Below are positions 12,195 to 24,119 of a DNA stretch of 64,000 nucleotides, piece after piece. The stretch is from Escarpia spicata. Taxonomy: Eukaryota; Annelida; Polychaeta; Sabellida; Siboglinidae. The notes under the pieces were generated by a model. It searched no databases, was not told the origin of the DNA, and saw only the letters and a program-made list of their open reading frames with translations. A program made the position numbers and the translations under genes. The DNA lies in assembly GCA_963995525.1 (NCBI GenBank), contig OZ023205.1, positions 40,845,379-40,909,378 on the forward strand. The letters run 5' to 3'. Position 1 is the stretch's first letter, and the number at the start of each line of letters is the position of its first letter.

Positions 12195-12955
12195 TAACCT
12201 AGCAGGGTTGGGGCGAGTAACCGACTAAAGTACTCGAGTAACGAGTATGAGTACTGTGATATGTACGAGTACGAGTAACGAGCACTTCATCCGAGAGAGT
12301 ACTCAAGTAACTGGTATGAGTACATTTGAAAGTACTCGTACGATTACTTTTGAAAGTTTGGACTTTTAGAAATCTGATCTTGGACGAGGCCCCGAGTAGC
12401 ATGTGCAGATCCTACAAGAATTATATATTGATGTTCTAGCTGCGTAAATAGGTATGCCTTTCAAGAGATGCGGCAGATCTTCAAAGGGAAGCAGGTTTCT
12501 GACTGCATGACTGGATTACACAACACCAGCTCGTCAGGCCTACACAGTGTGGAGACTATTTGAAACCATTGTGGGTTTATTTGACATTCAAGTGCCAGTA
12601 TAGATAATTGATGTGATGGTCAGTCCTGTCTCCCAGTCTTGTTCAAGTGATCTGAACCAGTCAGTAAACAGTGTTCATGACAACCCATGACATACAATGC
12701 GGATATCATGACATCAGTGCAACATATGATACATTTGTACTGAAGATCATGATACATGATGTTATGATAAAATACATACAAATACGTACTTTTATATATA
12801 TACGAATAAAAGTATGAGTAACGCACTGAGTTTTCTTTGTTTAAAAGATTTGTACTATATAAGAACTATCCATTATTATTACTTCGTGAAAAATCAGTAC
12901 TCGAGTACCAACGAGTACGAGTAACGAGTACTTCGGCCCTAACCGTGTAACCTAG
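12195..12955. mobile_element. Non-autonomous hAT transposon with 8 bp target duplication
   Basis: The element runs from 12203 (CAGGGTTGGGGCGAGTAAC) to 12947 (ending CTTCGGCCCTAACCGTG). It is bounded by perfect direct repeats TAACCTAG at 12195-12202 and 12948-12955. An 8 bp TSD and a terminal CAGGG are hallmarks of the hAT superfamily. The terminal inverted repeats are imperfect (CAGGGTTGGG versus CACGGTTAGG). Both ends carry many subterminal copies of TACTCG/CGAGTA at 12215-12350 and 12895-12930, as expected of hAT transposase-binding repeats. No transposase ORF exists in the 745 bp. Confidence 0.88.
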
Positions 12956-14104
12956 TAAAACAATTGTCACCTTTGTGACAGTTCTTCAAACTCATTGCTA
13001 CTAATCAACATTATCTACCAAGATGATCTCAAATATCGGTACAGGTATGCACATTTTTTTCTTCAAAGTAACGATGCTGCATTTTCAAGCTATACAGTAG
13101 TATAGATGCTTCATGAAAAAACTCGGTCTAAAAACCATCAAGGAACTTCTTTTAATAGTTTTTGTACCGAGTTTGCAAGGGAGGCCGGACGTAATTATTG
13201 CTGTCGCAGTGCCTCGATACCTCGATAACGACACCATTCATGGAGAATTGGGTAAATTGAACCACTGTGCGTGGTGTAACAGTGCACATACACTTCTTGA
13301 TAATTATGTGTGTCACTGTGTGAATGTTGCATATTATCATATAGTAGTCAAAACAGAAATACAGATTGTTTTGTTAGACATTAAATGTTTTGTTTGGCAG
13401 CTATGTAATTTTTTCAAATGGTATACTGAACAATATTTATCTGAATGAGATCGCTGCACTAAAATGAGATCGTTACGAATCATATTTTTTGATAATCAAG
13501 ATAATCGAGAAGAGTTTAGATTATTATGTAATGGCAAAAACAGTAATCCATTATAACATTGAGTAGCTGAAGACTCCAAAAGGCAGGAAACGAACTTTAT
13601 TTAGCAGTATCAGATCGTCACACGATACTACGACTTTTTTAATTGGAGGGAGGTCGTGCAATTGGGTAGGTCACTGCAAGAAGATATAAGGTGTCACAGT
13701 AACAGTGTGCACCCGTCACTGCAGTGATGGTCAATACTGGCAGTGACAATGCCCATTAATATATAGTAGAAGTCCCCACGCTTGAACTGAAAACGTTCAA
13801 GCTCCATCGCCGAAATCTGAACGTGTTTAATGTCCGACGTCATGTCTCACGGACTGTGCAAGCGTATCTGCAGTAGCAACAGTTGGCGTTTGCTTTTAGA
13901 CATGTCTCCCATTGAGCATGCACGAGACGAACTGCAATCTCCACAGTTGATGAACAACAGCCGACCAACAACATCCGTTAGTTTAGTTGGACTGACTTGC
14001 AGTGTAGCCCGCCATACACTGAATTAATTATAATTAGTATATCATATATTGGCGAATTGAATACATTCGTTTCGCTTCCAGGCAGCCAGACATCAGCCTT
14101 CAGC
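12956..14104. other. Intergenic and probable 5' flank of gene 2
   Basis: No coding region recognised. A pyrimidine tract ending in AG at 14080-14081 (ttcgcttccag) lies 23 bp before the gene 2 ATG and could be an acceptor joining an upstream 5' UTR exon. Confidence 0.4.
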
Positions 14105-14382
14105 ATGCAGGAAGTATGCAAACAGATCGGACGCATGCGCATTGTGACGGTGTACGTCCTCCTGGCGCTTGTCGCGCTCGTCTACGCCACCTATGTGCTG
14201 TACAGCTACACTAGACGCGGGGAGCCGAACACGGCGCACCGAGGCTATGGCTGGAAGGACGCGGCACTTCACGACCGCATGCCCGACACGGAGATATCGG
14301 CCTACCTCGCGGCGCTCGTAGACACACGGCCCAGTCGGTGCATCCAGACGACGTACGAAGAGGGAAACCGGCCCAAGGTCAG
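14105..14382 (+). CDS. Gene 2 exon 1: signal anchor and stem
   Basis: Starts MQEVCKQIGRM and carries the transmembrane segment. Ends AAG GTC AG before gtaagg (phase 2). An alternative internal start is Met11. Confidence 0.8.
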
Positions 14383-17300
14383 GTAAGGTGTCTTGCTATT
14401 GCAATTTGAAAAAAAGTGGAATAGTAAAGGTAAGTTCTCATATAGCGCTGTATCCAAATAAAGTTTAATCGAACACCATCTCGACTTCTATGGGAAGTAT
14501 TCAGCCACACTGCAGTTAATGCGCGAAGTCTATTTCTACACAAATAGCCACCACTGTCTATAGCCTGGTACTCATTCATACAACTGAGTGAACTGGGGCA
14601 ACGTGAAGTGAACGTACTTGCCCTAGGTAGGACACGCCAGCACAGGATTCAAATCCGGGTTTTCTCGATTGAGAGTCCGTCACTCTAGCCACTAGAAAAG
14701 GTATTATGCCCGGCGTACACTGACGACTAGTTTACTAGTCGAGTCTTATTTTCATTATAAGGGGTCATAAAAATGGGCGCGTATACTTACGACGATTGCC
14801 GCCTACACTTGCAATAATAGCGTCTTAGTAGTCTCCCATCTCACACCTGTTTTGGGACCAACCATAACTTATAATATACATATGTTAGCGATATATCACG
14901 ATGTTGTCAGTTGTGAGCGGGTATTCATATTTAGGTCTTACACACGAGATCTAAAACATTTCACTTTTATTTGTTCTTCAATTTGTCATTTCCTAATTTC
15001 AATCATCACGAACTGACTTAACACAATCATTATACTTACTGATGCAAATTTTACCATTACAGCATCATCGTTCACTTTAACGACGACGAATTTTACAACG
15101 CAAAACTGGCCCTGCAGTCGATCATCACTCACACTCCGTCCAAACTTTACCACGAGTTGATTCTTCTAGACGACGGCAGCAAGAAGAAACCAGTCGCGTT
15201 CCACGCTAGCAACTTCCTCAGTCGCCCGGAGTTTAAACACGTCCGCAAATTCCGTTCGGAGATAGCCGAGGGTCCATCCGCCGCCCGCTTCAAGGCGTCC
15301 AAGCTGGCGACGGGCTCCGTGCTTGTGTTCATCGGCAGCGAGGTGAGGACACACACGTAGGCAATCGTGTTTATATATATTTTAGTGCTTTACACAAAGT
15401 AATGAATCGAATGTTATGAAAATAGAGCAAGTTGTTGCTTTTGATACGGAAGAAGTAAGAAAGAAAACAAGTCAGTAAACATGCCTCACACCACCAGACG
15501 CCAGGGCCAAAGTGGAGAGAGAGTATTATATTATGGACCTGCTGTAGAAATTTCGTCAAATCATGCTATTGTTGTTCTCGCGGAAAAAATCAACATGGGA
15601 TGTGAGTGTGTGTGTGTGTGTGTGTGCGCGCGCGCGCGTGTGCGTGTGTTTGTGTTATGTGTCAGATGTTACCAAGTAAAAGGCAACATCAAAATGTTAT
15701 CTACAACCGCAGAGGATCTTTCCCTTAACAACATTTTCTCACATGCTTCATTCAGTCACATAAATGTAAACACCTGTTATAGTCCTCAATCGTGGCCTCG
15801 AATATGTTCATAACGACACTGTATTGCGAAAACGTCCTCGAAAAGGGTACCATCGTAAAATAACATAGGTCCTGTGCTGTTGCAGTCTTTCAGTTGTTTC
15901 CTTCCACCGCTCAGCAGCTTTCGTTTTCTCCTTCTTTCAACATTCCCTTTCACCCTAAGCCATTTGTACACAGTTCGTCTACCATGATCCCGGATGTAAT
16001 AGATTGCTCTCTCTCCAGGTGGTCGTGAACACGGGTTGGCTGGAGCCGCTACTAGCTGCAGTCAGGGACGACCCGACCGTCCTAGCAGCGTCCCACACTG
16101 ACAACTTCCTGTCAGACATACGCTTCTTCGAGACGGCGAACAACTACATCAACATGATGACGTGGACACTGTCCACTGTCTTCCTGGAGGCGTCCGACTC
16201 ATCCAGTAGTCTGGCCAGCACACCCGTCATGAAGGGCCATGCGTTCGCCGTCAACAAGCGCTTCATGGAGTCGATAGGCGACTACGACGACGCTCTGCAC
16301 CATGGTGGCGGCCACGACCTGGAATTGTCGCTGCGGGCGTGGATGTGTGGAGGCTCCGTCAAGATCGCGCGCTGTTCCCGGGTCGCCGTGCACAACGCGC
16401 TCAAGCCGCGCACCGTCTTCAGTGAGGTGAACATTCGCCGCATCACCGAGCTCTGGCTTGACGGATACAAACACTATGTGTACGTCCAGACTGGTATGTA
16501 TTCACTCTTGGTTACATCCCCGTGTAGGCCCTGTATCCAGACTGGTTAGGCAGCGAATCCATTCTTAGCTTAGGCTACTATAATAATTGCGTTGATATGT
16601 ACTAAGGGCGGACGTTTTCGGCCCGGAAAAGCTACCCATATGAGCCAATTTGAAACCTTATCAAAATGTCATAAACACATCAATACATTGTCTCGTCACG
16701 TCCACATGATTTCTGACAAGTTCCTTGACAATAACCACATAAAATACCTTTTTGTCCTAACAAATATGCTACACCAAAAGTTGGCATTAACAGCGATTAT
16801 CATAGGGCCTACAAACTAGAACTGTATATTGGTCAATATATTTTGAAGTGAAGCTATAAGGTCAAACATGTTGAATAACGGTTCTTGCGGACAATTATAT
16901 GTAACATACAAAGACCTAACAGTCCCGTAACAGGATCCAACACTCTGGTATGTAGTTTGTATTTACAATTAAGTAGAACGTCGTGTAAACTCAGTGTCGC
17001 ATGTTCTGAATGGTGATACTTATAAATAATGATGTGTACGGGCATTTTATAAAGATATAAGTCTTACATTGCGACCTTTTGACCTACGCATCGATTTAAA
17101 TTTGCTTAGCAAATAGCGACAGCAGTTTAGTTTTAAAGTGGTAAAGTTTGGTCGAAATATATGGAAGTAAGCATACTTGGTTGATCAGTTGGGATTTGTA
17201 TGGGTTTGAATAAGAGTGGTGCGTTATGTTGTCGTATGAATGGTTATGTAAGAAAAGGAATCGACTACTGTTATACCGCCTCAAAATCACTGGCGCTTTT

Positions 17301-17856
17301 TTACGTTCACCGGAAGTACAATCGTTATCTGTCCCCAGGTGTCGCTCGCATCATGCCGGATGCGGAATCACTCTCGCTGAAAGAGCGTCGCAGCGTCATC
17401 CAGCAGTCGGCCTCCTGCCACCCGTTCAGCTGGTACATGCACCATGTGACCGGTGACATCGTCGTGCCAACCTCAAACGTGCGCGTGTTCGGCAAGCTGC
17501 GCACGCGCACCGGATACTGCACGCGCGGCGTCGCCAACGACAACCAGGAACTGGACATGGTGCTGTGCCGACCGCACATGTACGACGCGGCGCTCATGTT
17601 CGAGATGGACAAAGAAGGTGCGCTGCTCACGCGCACGCGCTGCGTGCAGCCGCACGCCGGAAGTTACGTGGCGTCGCTGCAGGTGTGCGTGGACGACGAG
17701 CCGGCGCAGCGGTGGAAGCATCGCGATGACGGGCGGCTGATGAACGACGCCTTCCCCGACATGTGTTTGCAGCACGTCACGGAGTACGGACACCACGCCA
17801 AGCTCGTGCCGTGCACGGACGACCGCCTGCAGGAGTGGGCCTTCATCAAGTTCTAG
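14105..17856 (+). CDS. Polypeptide GalNAc-transferase-like protein, four exons, catalytic motifs degenerate
   Basis: Coding exons 14105-14382, 15063-15342, 16019-16493 and 17339-17856 join in phases 2, 0 and 1 at GT-AG sites to give 516 residues. Seen: type II signal anchor about 12-35; conserved R..C before the catalytic region (75-79); LLDDGS (127-132); LELSLRAWMCGGSVK (287-301); ELWL; ricin-B lectin about 392-516 with QRW (468-470), CLQHV (487-491) and QEW (509-511). Missing: the DxH position reads GSE (183-185), the CSHVGH position reads CSRVAV (305-310), and GGEN reads GGHD (283-286). The RARLRGA block is also lost. Known family members act in the Golgi on mucin-type O-glycosylation; I infer this copy is not catalytically active and may be lectin-like. 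It is the closest visible relative of the gene at 300-1955, transcribed head-to-head from it. Confidence 0.85.
14413..14703 (-). mobile_element. tRNA-derived SINE in gene 2 intron 1
   Basis: On the minus strand it begins tagtggctagagtgacgg (A-box-like) with ggatttgaatcc (B-box-like) about 30 bp further on. It ends with atatgagaacttaccttt. The body shares gtcgagatggtgttcgatt and the 3' end with the copy at 33199-33322, and the head and 3' end with the copy at 24783-25032. Confidence 0.75.
15063..15342 (+). CDS. Gene 2 exon 2: first half of the GT-A domain
   Basis: Acceptor ccattacag, donor gag/gtgagg. Codes SIIVHFNDDEFYNAKLALQ and the LLDDGS motif. Ends VLVFIGSE, exactly where active family members have the DxH metal-binding motif. 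Confidence 0.85.
15602..15655. repeat. (GT)n/(GC)n microsatellite in gene 2 intron 2
   Basis: gtgtgtgt followed by gcgcgcgcg and gtgtgcgtgtg, wholly intronic. Confidence 0.9.
16019..16493 (+). CDS. Gene 2 exon 3: second half of the GT-A domain
   Basis: Acceptor tctctccag, donor actg/gtatgt (phase 1). Codes WLEPLL, PVMKGHAFAV, LELSLRAWMCGGSVK, CSRVAVHN and ELWLDGYKHYVYV, all colinear with the 300-1955 protein. Confidence 0.88.
17339..17856 (+). CDS. Gene 2 exon 4: ricin-B lectin domain and stop
   Basis: Acceptor tgtccccag. Codes the linker and a beta-trefoil lectin domain, with Cys pairs and QxW motifs, ending EWAFIKF-stop at 17856. Confidence 0.88.
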
Positions 17857-17867
17857 TGTGTACTATT

Positions 17868-18096
17868 TTAGGATCATCTCAGAACGTTGACGTCCGACAT
17901 CAGAAGACATTATTTTCGTTTGGGGAGGGGGAGTCTGAGGCAGTTTCGTCTAACGAAATATTTTGCGCTACCGATATATATAGTGTTAATACATTTGTAT
18001 CATCATATCAATGTTTACACACTTTCATCTGAGGCTGAGGCCAGTTGAAAATAAGTTCGTCTGATATCAGGCATCGACATTCTGAGATGATCCCTT
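17868..18096. mobile_element. MITE, Harbinger-like, directly behind the gene 2 stop codon
   Basis: Starts at 17871 with GGATCATCTCAGAACGTTGA and ends at about 18093 with the inverse of GGATCATCTCAGAATGTCGA. The inverted repeats extend about 38 bp with mismatches (cgacatcagaag / cgatatcagacg-like). TTA flanks both sides (17868-17870 and about 18095-18097, one extra C at the right), suggesting the 3 bp TWA duplication of PIF/Harbinger. It lies about 14 bp after the stop, so it should be in the 3' UTR. Confidence 0.7.
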
Positions 18097-19440
18097 ACTA
18101 CTATTCACCGTATTTTGCCACTGTAACAACCTTCTATCCTCGTTTATTTATTCCAACGGGTTCATTCCTACATTGCCCGTCATGTTGAGTACAAAAGGAG
18201 GCTGATGGCATTATCAAAATAGTGGTGTTTTACAGCGCTGTGGTTTGGCTTTATTTCCGTTGTTAATGATAATGATATGAAATAGTGGAGGTGTAGGCAA
18301 ACCGTATCCTTATTTGCAGTTTGCACTGCTATACCATTTGGTAATAATAACTGCCCCCTTTGTACATAAATTATGTGGAATGGTGGAATCAACGTATTGG
18401 GATATACAGACGAGGCATTAGCATTATTATAATGACGATGCCCGGAAACTACAAACGATTCCGATACTCCAGTATAGTCCACAACGTTGACATTCTGTAG
18501 GCTTTGAACTTATACAAGAGGTTCACATATCACGTGACATATGGGATATAGTCTGACCAAAGATAATAGGAATATTTCCAATATCTCTGGTCTGACAACT
18601 AAAAGCAGCCGCTAAACCGATCGGATTCACCGAATATTTCAAATCGCTCAAATAAAATGTCAATCCTCGCATCGAAGCTTGGCACCTTTGGAGTAAATTG
18701 CTCATGCGATGTTGACATTATAGTGTTCTTTTGAAAGAATTTTGCTAGCAGAACACTGATTTGTTAGTAACTGAAGTCGGACTACACAAGCAGCATACCC
18801 TGTAATTGTTCGACTAGTATTGGTGAGGATAAGTCAAATGTTTGACACGATGAACTTAGTTACACGACCGGTTGGTCTACGGTTGATATCATAGCGTTGG
18901 TCAATGCACATACACATGTGTGTACGCACAGTGTATACAGAAGCATACAGTCGACGCAGTATATATCGACACTTAAGTGTGATAAATTACTGAAACATTT
19001 GCTTCCACGGATGAGCTGAAATGTTGCGCAAATGTTTGCAATGCAGCATTGCATTTTCCTTAAAAGTATGACAAATAGTTGTAATGTAAAAAATAGAAAA
19101 TACCTGCGCAATACTTTTCTGCTCTATGATTTTGTATTATAATGTTTGTCTTACTTTTGTATAAAACAATGAAATGTCGTAAAGAATACATTTATGGTTT
19201 GTAGATTGTATGTGCTACTTGGTGATGCTGCGTGATTAGATAGGTGCTAAATATAGGTGTTTAGATAGGAGAAAAATGCATAATAATTATTTTGTACGAA
19301 TTCTTATTTTTACAACGTGTTATTTTAGATAACAGTAATAAATTTGTACATCGCAGAATACAAATAGCCACCATTTGTGTGATCTGTGTGTTGTTACCTT
19401 GTCCACAGTGTCCACGCACAACATGAAAACAGTGTTCACA
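18097..19440. other. Intergenic sequence, no gene recognised
   Basis: AT-rich. A possible AATAAA for the upstream gene occurs only far away, near 19338. No domain seen. Confidence 0.4.
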
Positions 19441-19559
19441 GACGTCGGAATGGGGGAGGTGGGGGGGGGGCTACCCCACTAATATTTTGTGAATTTTGTT
19501 GATGTTTTTGGTGCGCGTCAAAGGTGGTGCAGTTGGAAGCCCCCAACATTTTTCAACAC

Positions 19560-19635
19560 TACACCGCCTCGAACACTACCCCCTCCCGAACACTACACCC
19601 CCGAACACTACCCCCTCCCGAACCACAAAGAAATG
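19560..19635. repeat. C-rich 17 bp tandem repeat
   Basis: About 3.5 copies of cgaacactaccccctcc, next to a G-run at 19453-19471. Confidence 0.8.
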
Positions 19636-19894
19636 TTAAATCCCTCAAACGCGGGAAATCTCAAACACTACAACTCCCGTGTTCCGGTGTCATAGACGAC
19701 AGTAGCGAAGTGTTGAGTTTCTTGCTCAACTCTCGCCATATTCACCACGTTCCCACGCCTATCAGTACGGTATTAATAACACATAATAATACATACATTA
19801 TACTTTTGAATAGCTGGTGTAACAAATGTTCTGATAATATGTTTTGATGGACTGTCTTAAACCTGCCTGAATAATCGTCAGATGAAATGAAAGG

Positions 19895-21060
19895 TGGATT
19901 AGTTCATATTTTTCAGAGTGGTACCAAAGCATTAACATATCTGGCTCACTGTCTTGTCCAGAACATCTTCCATTTGGTGTCCCACAAGGTTCTGACCTTG
20001 GCCCTGTTCTTTTTAGCTTATACACTACATCCCTTAGTCGAGTCATAACTAATCATAATCTAAATCATCACTTGTATGCTGACGACACACAGGTGTATAT
20101 TTCACGTTCATCAGCTAACACACAGACATCTCTATCAACTTTAAATGACTGTCTCAATGACATCTTGCTGTGGATGGAAGCAAGTAAATTGAAAATAAAT
20201 CCAGATAAAACTGATATAATTATTATTAGCACAAAACAACAACGAAACAAGGTTATTACTACTTTCCAGTTAAATTGCTTGGTAATGATACATCACCATC
20301 AGATACTGTTCGTAATTTATGTGTTATCTTTGACAGTGATTTAAGCTTTAAGCAGAACATTTCTCAAGTATGTAAATCCTGTTTATACCATATACGTGAT
20401 TTTCGCCGAATTCGGCATCATTTGTCTTTATCTACAGTTAAAACAATATCAGTAGCTCTAATTAGCAGTCGCCTTGACTACTGCAACTCTGTCCTAAACG
20501 ATATTGCTAAAAGGGACTTAGCTAAACTCCAACGAGTACAGAGTTGTTTAGCACGTGTAGTACTAAAAGCACCTCGTTTCTTACCACCTTTGCCTCTACT
20601 TAGACAGTTGCATTGGCTTCCAGTTACATATCGAATACAATTAAAATTAGCCACTATCACATATCGTACCCTTTCTATGCAACACCCATCCTATTTGTTT
20701 AGTCTCCTTTGTTTTTCCGATATCCCCAGGAATCTCAGATCATCTGTTTCACAACGACTTTTTGTTCCGAAAACCAAGCTTAATATCGGCAAACGTGCTT
20801 TTTCTGTAGCTGCACCCACAATCTGGAATCAACCCCCTATTGCTTTAAAAATCATCTGACTCTATAAATACCTTCCATAAAAAACTAGACTTATTTATTT
20901 GAAATTGCATTCTCACCCTAACCTTCGGCGGTCCCTAGCTCTAATGACGACTCTTGCTTGTCCCTGTTAACGATTTTGCCCAGTGGTTTTTGTATGTTGC
21001 GCCTCTGAGCCCAGATACCTGGGGATTTAGGCGCTATAGAAGTTTGTCAATATGATTAAA
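19895..21060 (+). mobile_element. CR1/L2-type LINE fragment, broken reverse transcriptase
   Basis: The plus strand reads PFGVPQGSDLGPVLFSLYTT near 19970-20030, then HLYADDTQVYIS near 20065-20105 (reverse-transcriptase catalytic YADD box). A frameshift near 20270 follows, then the typical C-terminal part (SRLDYCNSVL, LQRVQSCLARVV, LHWLPVTYRIQLK, and a W..P end) up to 20859. The 3' UTR ends cgcctctgagc...ggatttaggcgctatagaag, also seen alone at 41262-41345. The 5' part with the endonuclease is missing. Confidence 0.85.
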
Positions 21061-21683
21061 TTACCTTGGACCTCGGGCCCAGCGCAAGACTTGCGCTAAC
21101 GTTTAATATACATAATCGATAGGCCTTCAAATTACTGTACTTATCTTTTACAGTTTCTTGTAACTTTTTGTTGGTTTTCTCCTTCCTGCACCTGAGTAGT
21201 AGCAACACAAACGGGTGCTAGGTCGTCAGTTCAGACTGGCGCTGGGGACGGCAGCACCGTGGCCGCTTCCTAGTGGCGTCTGTGATGTCATTTCCGTGTA
21301 GACACGTTCCTGGACCGGCAGATGTTATTTGTGGTTTTCGTATTAATACTGCATCAGTGCTATATAACTTCTGGAAAATAAATTGCCTTTGCCCTGTTGA
21401 CTTTACAGTACAATTTGACACTTGCGATATATCCGGGGACGAGGTTATTTCCTGGCGAGATACGCAATGACGTCACGGTTGCGTACGTCATCGGAAAAAT
21501 GGCTGATTCCGTGGCTCACCGGTATAAAACCTATATAATTGATTGACCACTACCCCTCTGTCCGTGTTCGCGTGAAACCTTTTATTGCTAAAGAAAATTT
21601 TCGATTACAAATTCGTCAATCGTATGAAATAGCCGAGGGATCCATGCAGTGACGTATTGGCATAGGCGGTTCCGAGGGGCGGG

Positions 21684-21925
21684 CGTCGCCGCAAAAAAAA
21701 TGTCAACAGCATCCACTCGTCTTCCGATGTCAGGATCCGAACGACAGCTGAGGTCGTGCTGAAGCTCCGGCTGGATGACTGTAGTAGACTGCCGTGCCCC
21801 CAGACCGTTTGAATGTGCCCCCGAAATTGTGCTCGTTGCCGCAAAAAACTTTTAAAAGCACCTCCACTCCCGTCTTAAGGATCCGACGGCAGCGTAGTCG
21901 TGATGAAGTTCCGGCTCAACCCACC
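21684..21925. repeat. Diverged tandem duplication, ~150 bp spacing
   Basis: gccgcaaaaaa...cactcg(t/-)cttc...aggatccgacg(g)cag...gtgatgaagttccggct occurs at about 21686-21775 and again at 21838-21925. It is part of an unclassified repeated sequence. Confidence 0.6.
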
Positions 21926-22308
21926 CAATATGAATTGTTTTGGCGAGCCTCAACGGGGGTGCAATTGGAAGTTTGGGCCTCCCCTGGGCCACCCTCTCTG
22001 GAACCGCCTCTGGTGGGGGGCGGGGGTTATTCGTCTCGCAATTCGACTTTCGCTTGCCTTCGTGAACTCGCCAAGAGAGCGACAACTATGGTGCCACTTC
22101 ACGGCGCCTAGATAATTTAAGCCAGGAGGCATAGGGCAAAAGTCTTTTATTCGCCGTTAAAATAACTATAAAAGTAAAACCTATTGTGTCACTACATTTC
22201 AGCTTTGAAAAAACAGGTTACTAAGTTTGCCTCCCCCTTTGCCCACACCCTTTCCGAGATCGTGGATAGTCTTGAAAGGTGTGCTTTTAGGCCTACCAAT
22301 TGAACAAC

Positions 22309-22490
22309 CAGGGGCAGATCTAGGATATGACCAATGGGGGACGCAGCCACCCATCGATCATCCCCTGTGAGACTCAACAAAAACTTCAAATTGCACCTCA
22401 TTGAGGCTCAATAAAAACCTTAACTTGAACTCACTTGAGGCCAAAGCAGGGGGCATGCACACTCGCGCCTCCTTTCTGGATCTGCCCCCG
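22309..22490. mobile_element. Small hAT-like MITE
   Basis: The left end CAGGGGCAGATCTAGGA and the inverse of the right end CGGGGGCAGATCCAGAAAGG form terminal inverted repeats around 182 bp. Flanks tgaACAAC (left) and ACAACtat (right) share only five bases, so the target duplication is partial or mutated. No coding capacity. Confidence 0.65.
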
Positions 22491-22629
22491 ACAACTATAC
22501 TTTCTGTCGACTCCATGCTACACAAAAGTGGGTGAAGTGTAAATTATAGCTCTCTAAGCAGTCAGAAGAACTGGAACTTAAGTTTCCTTTTTACGTCAGT
22601 TAAATCAGGCAGCCATTGACTGGTTTTGT

Positions 22630-22790
22630 AAGCCATTTTGGATTGCTCAGAGTCTTAAGTTCAGCACCATGCACTTGTAGGGGCAGTGGTGGTTTGAGCC
22701 AGTACGAAACACTGCACGTGCTTTGGGCTCTGCAAACCGAGATCTACGCGTGGTGTGGTGACTAGGTTTTGTCGTTTCAAATCCAGACAT
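22630..22790. repeat. Dispersed repeat, copy 1
   Basis: ggattgctcagagtcttaag, then a ggtggtttgagccagta block and a g(t/a)ggtga(c/t)t.aggt block. The same order of blocks recurs at about 36375-36520. Probably an old SINE-like element. Confidence 0.55.
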
Positions 22791-22799
22791 GCCACCGTA

Positions 22800-23512
22800 T
22801 CTGCACTCTACACATCAACTCCTCTATATAGTTCCACCCCAACCTCCATAATTGAACTAATTGACAGACACACACATCATCAAAACCATTGTCCTATACG
22901 GATGAGTGGTTATTCACAACGTCATATAGATATTCGTGTCGGCTGGAAAGTGCCTATGTGAAAGGTTCACTGACAGCAGAGCTGTCAATTTCTGAGAAGA
23001 CCCAAGTCTAAAATAAAAGCATCCGTTTCACAATCCTACAGTTATGGAACAAAACATTGTGTAACCCATAACTGTCTTGCAGTCAATTTATTGTTATCGT
23101 TACTTATATCTAGCTATTGTGTTATTTTAGTTGTGTAATACTTTAAACAGTGCCATTTAGAATGTTACGGATATTACCATGCTGTTACCCGCTACAAATA
23201 AGAAATATTTGCCAGCATCGGGCAGTATGGGAAGTGTGACTTAAAATTTGTATAACCGATAACAAATGCTGTATTTTAAAGACTGTTGTTATGATATTAA
23301 GCCATAATTGCAAATGAGCAGTTGATCCCACCTGATAAATCATAATTGTAATGCAGTAACAGTAATTGATTTAGAATTGTAGCAGAAATGTAATTCTAAT
23401 GAAAATTTTAGAAAAAGTTTGCGTGTATCCAACCCTAACAGGAAGCATAAGACCAACAATGTTCGACGAATACAAAAACATAGCAGACTTGATATAATAT
23501 GGAAATATATAT
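22800..23512. other. 3' flank of the RhoGAP gene
   Basis: AT-rich, no ORF of interest. Confidence 0.4.
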
Positions 23513-23513
23513 C

Positions 23514-23519
23514 TTTATT
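23514..23519 (-). promoter_or_regulatory. Candidate polyadenylation signal for the RhoGAP gene
   Basis: AATAAA on the minus strand, about 430 nt after the stop codon at 23951. It is the first good match downstream that I see. Confidence 0.45.
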
Positions 23520-23950
23520 CGTGTAGATTTATACATTACAGGCAGCCAAGAAATCAGAAAAAAAACCATTATCCAAGAAACGATGATTGTCCAAACAATA
23601 TATTATCTATGAATATTAGTCAATACAAGGTATAATACATATCATATGTAATTAATAAAATGGCAACAAGTGTATATGTTCTATTGCTTGCACCTTGGAA
23701 ATGTGATGGAATGTGACATAGCAATTACATTTCTTTGCTCAGTCCAACTTTGTACTTGTACCTGTGCAATTTGGATGATGTTAGTTGAACATTAACGCTA
23801 TTATTATTATAATACGTATCAGTAAACTGACTGAAATATAACCTGGCTTGGCCAAGAAAAACTCAACATCACGATATGTACATGTGTGTGAACACAGATG
23901 CCAGTCACATGGAATGGTTCGTTTGTTTGATCTCTCTCTTCTGTGTTCTC

Positions 23951-24119
23951 TCAGAAGAGTCTCTTGAACTCATGCAGGATGAAGTCAACGATCTGATTCT
24001 GTAAGACGAGTGTCATTGTAATGTTCTCTGCAGGTTGCTCAGGAGACAGTAGAGTCGGGCCAAACACGATGGCGACGTTCTGTATCTGCATACGGTTCTC
24101 CTGCGAGCAATCGATGACT
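23951..24119 (-). CDS. RhoGAP gene exon 17: end of the RhoGAP domain
   Basis: Acceptor cccatcacag. Codes VIDCSQENRMQIQNVAIVFG, then PTLL and a C-terminal helix ending FKRLF-stop. NVAIVFGPTLL is the conserved C-terminal RhoGAP block. Confidence 0.93.

Noticed and set aside
14640..14700. tRNA gene
   Set aside because: Only A-box-like and B-box-like words; no cloverleaf, and the sequence continues into a repeated SINE body.
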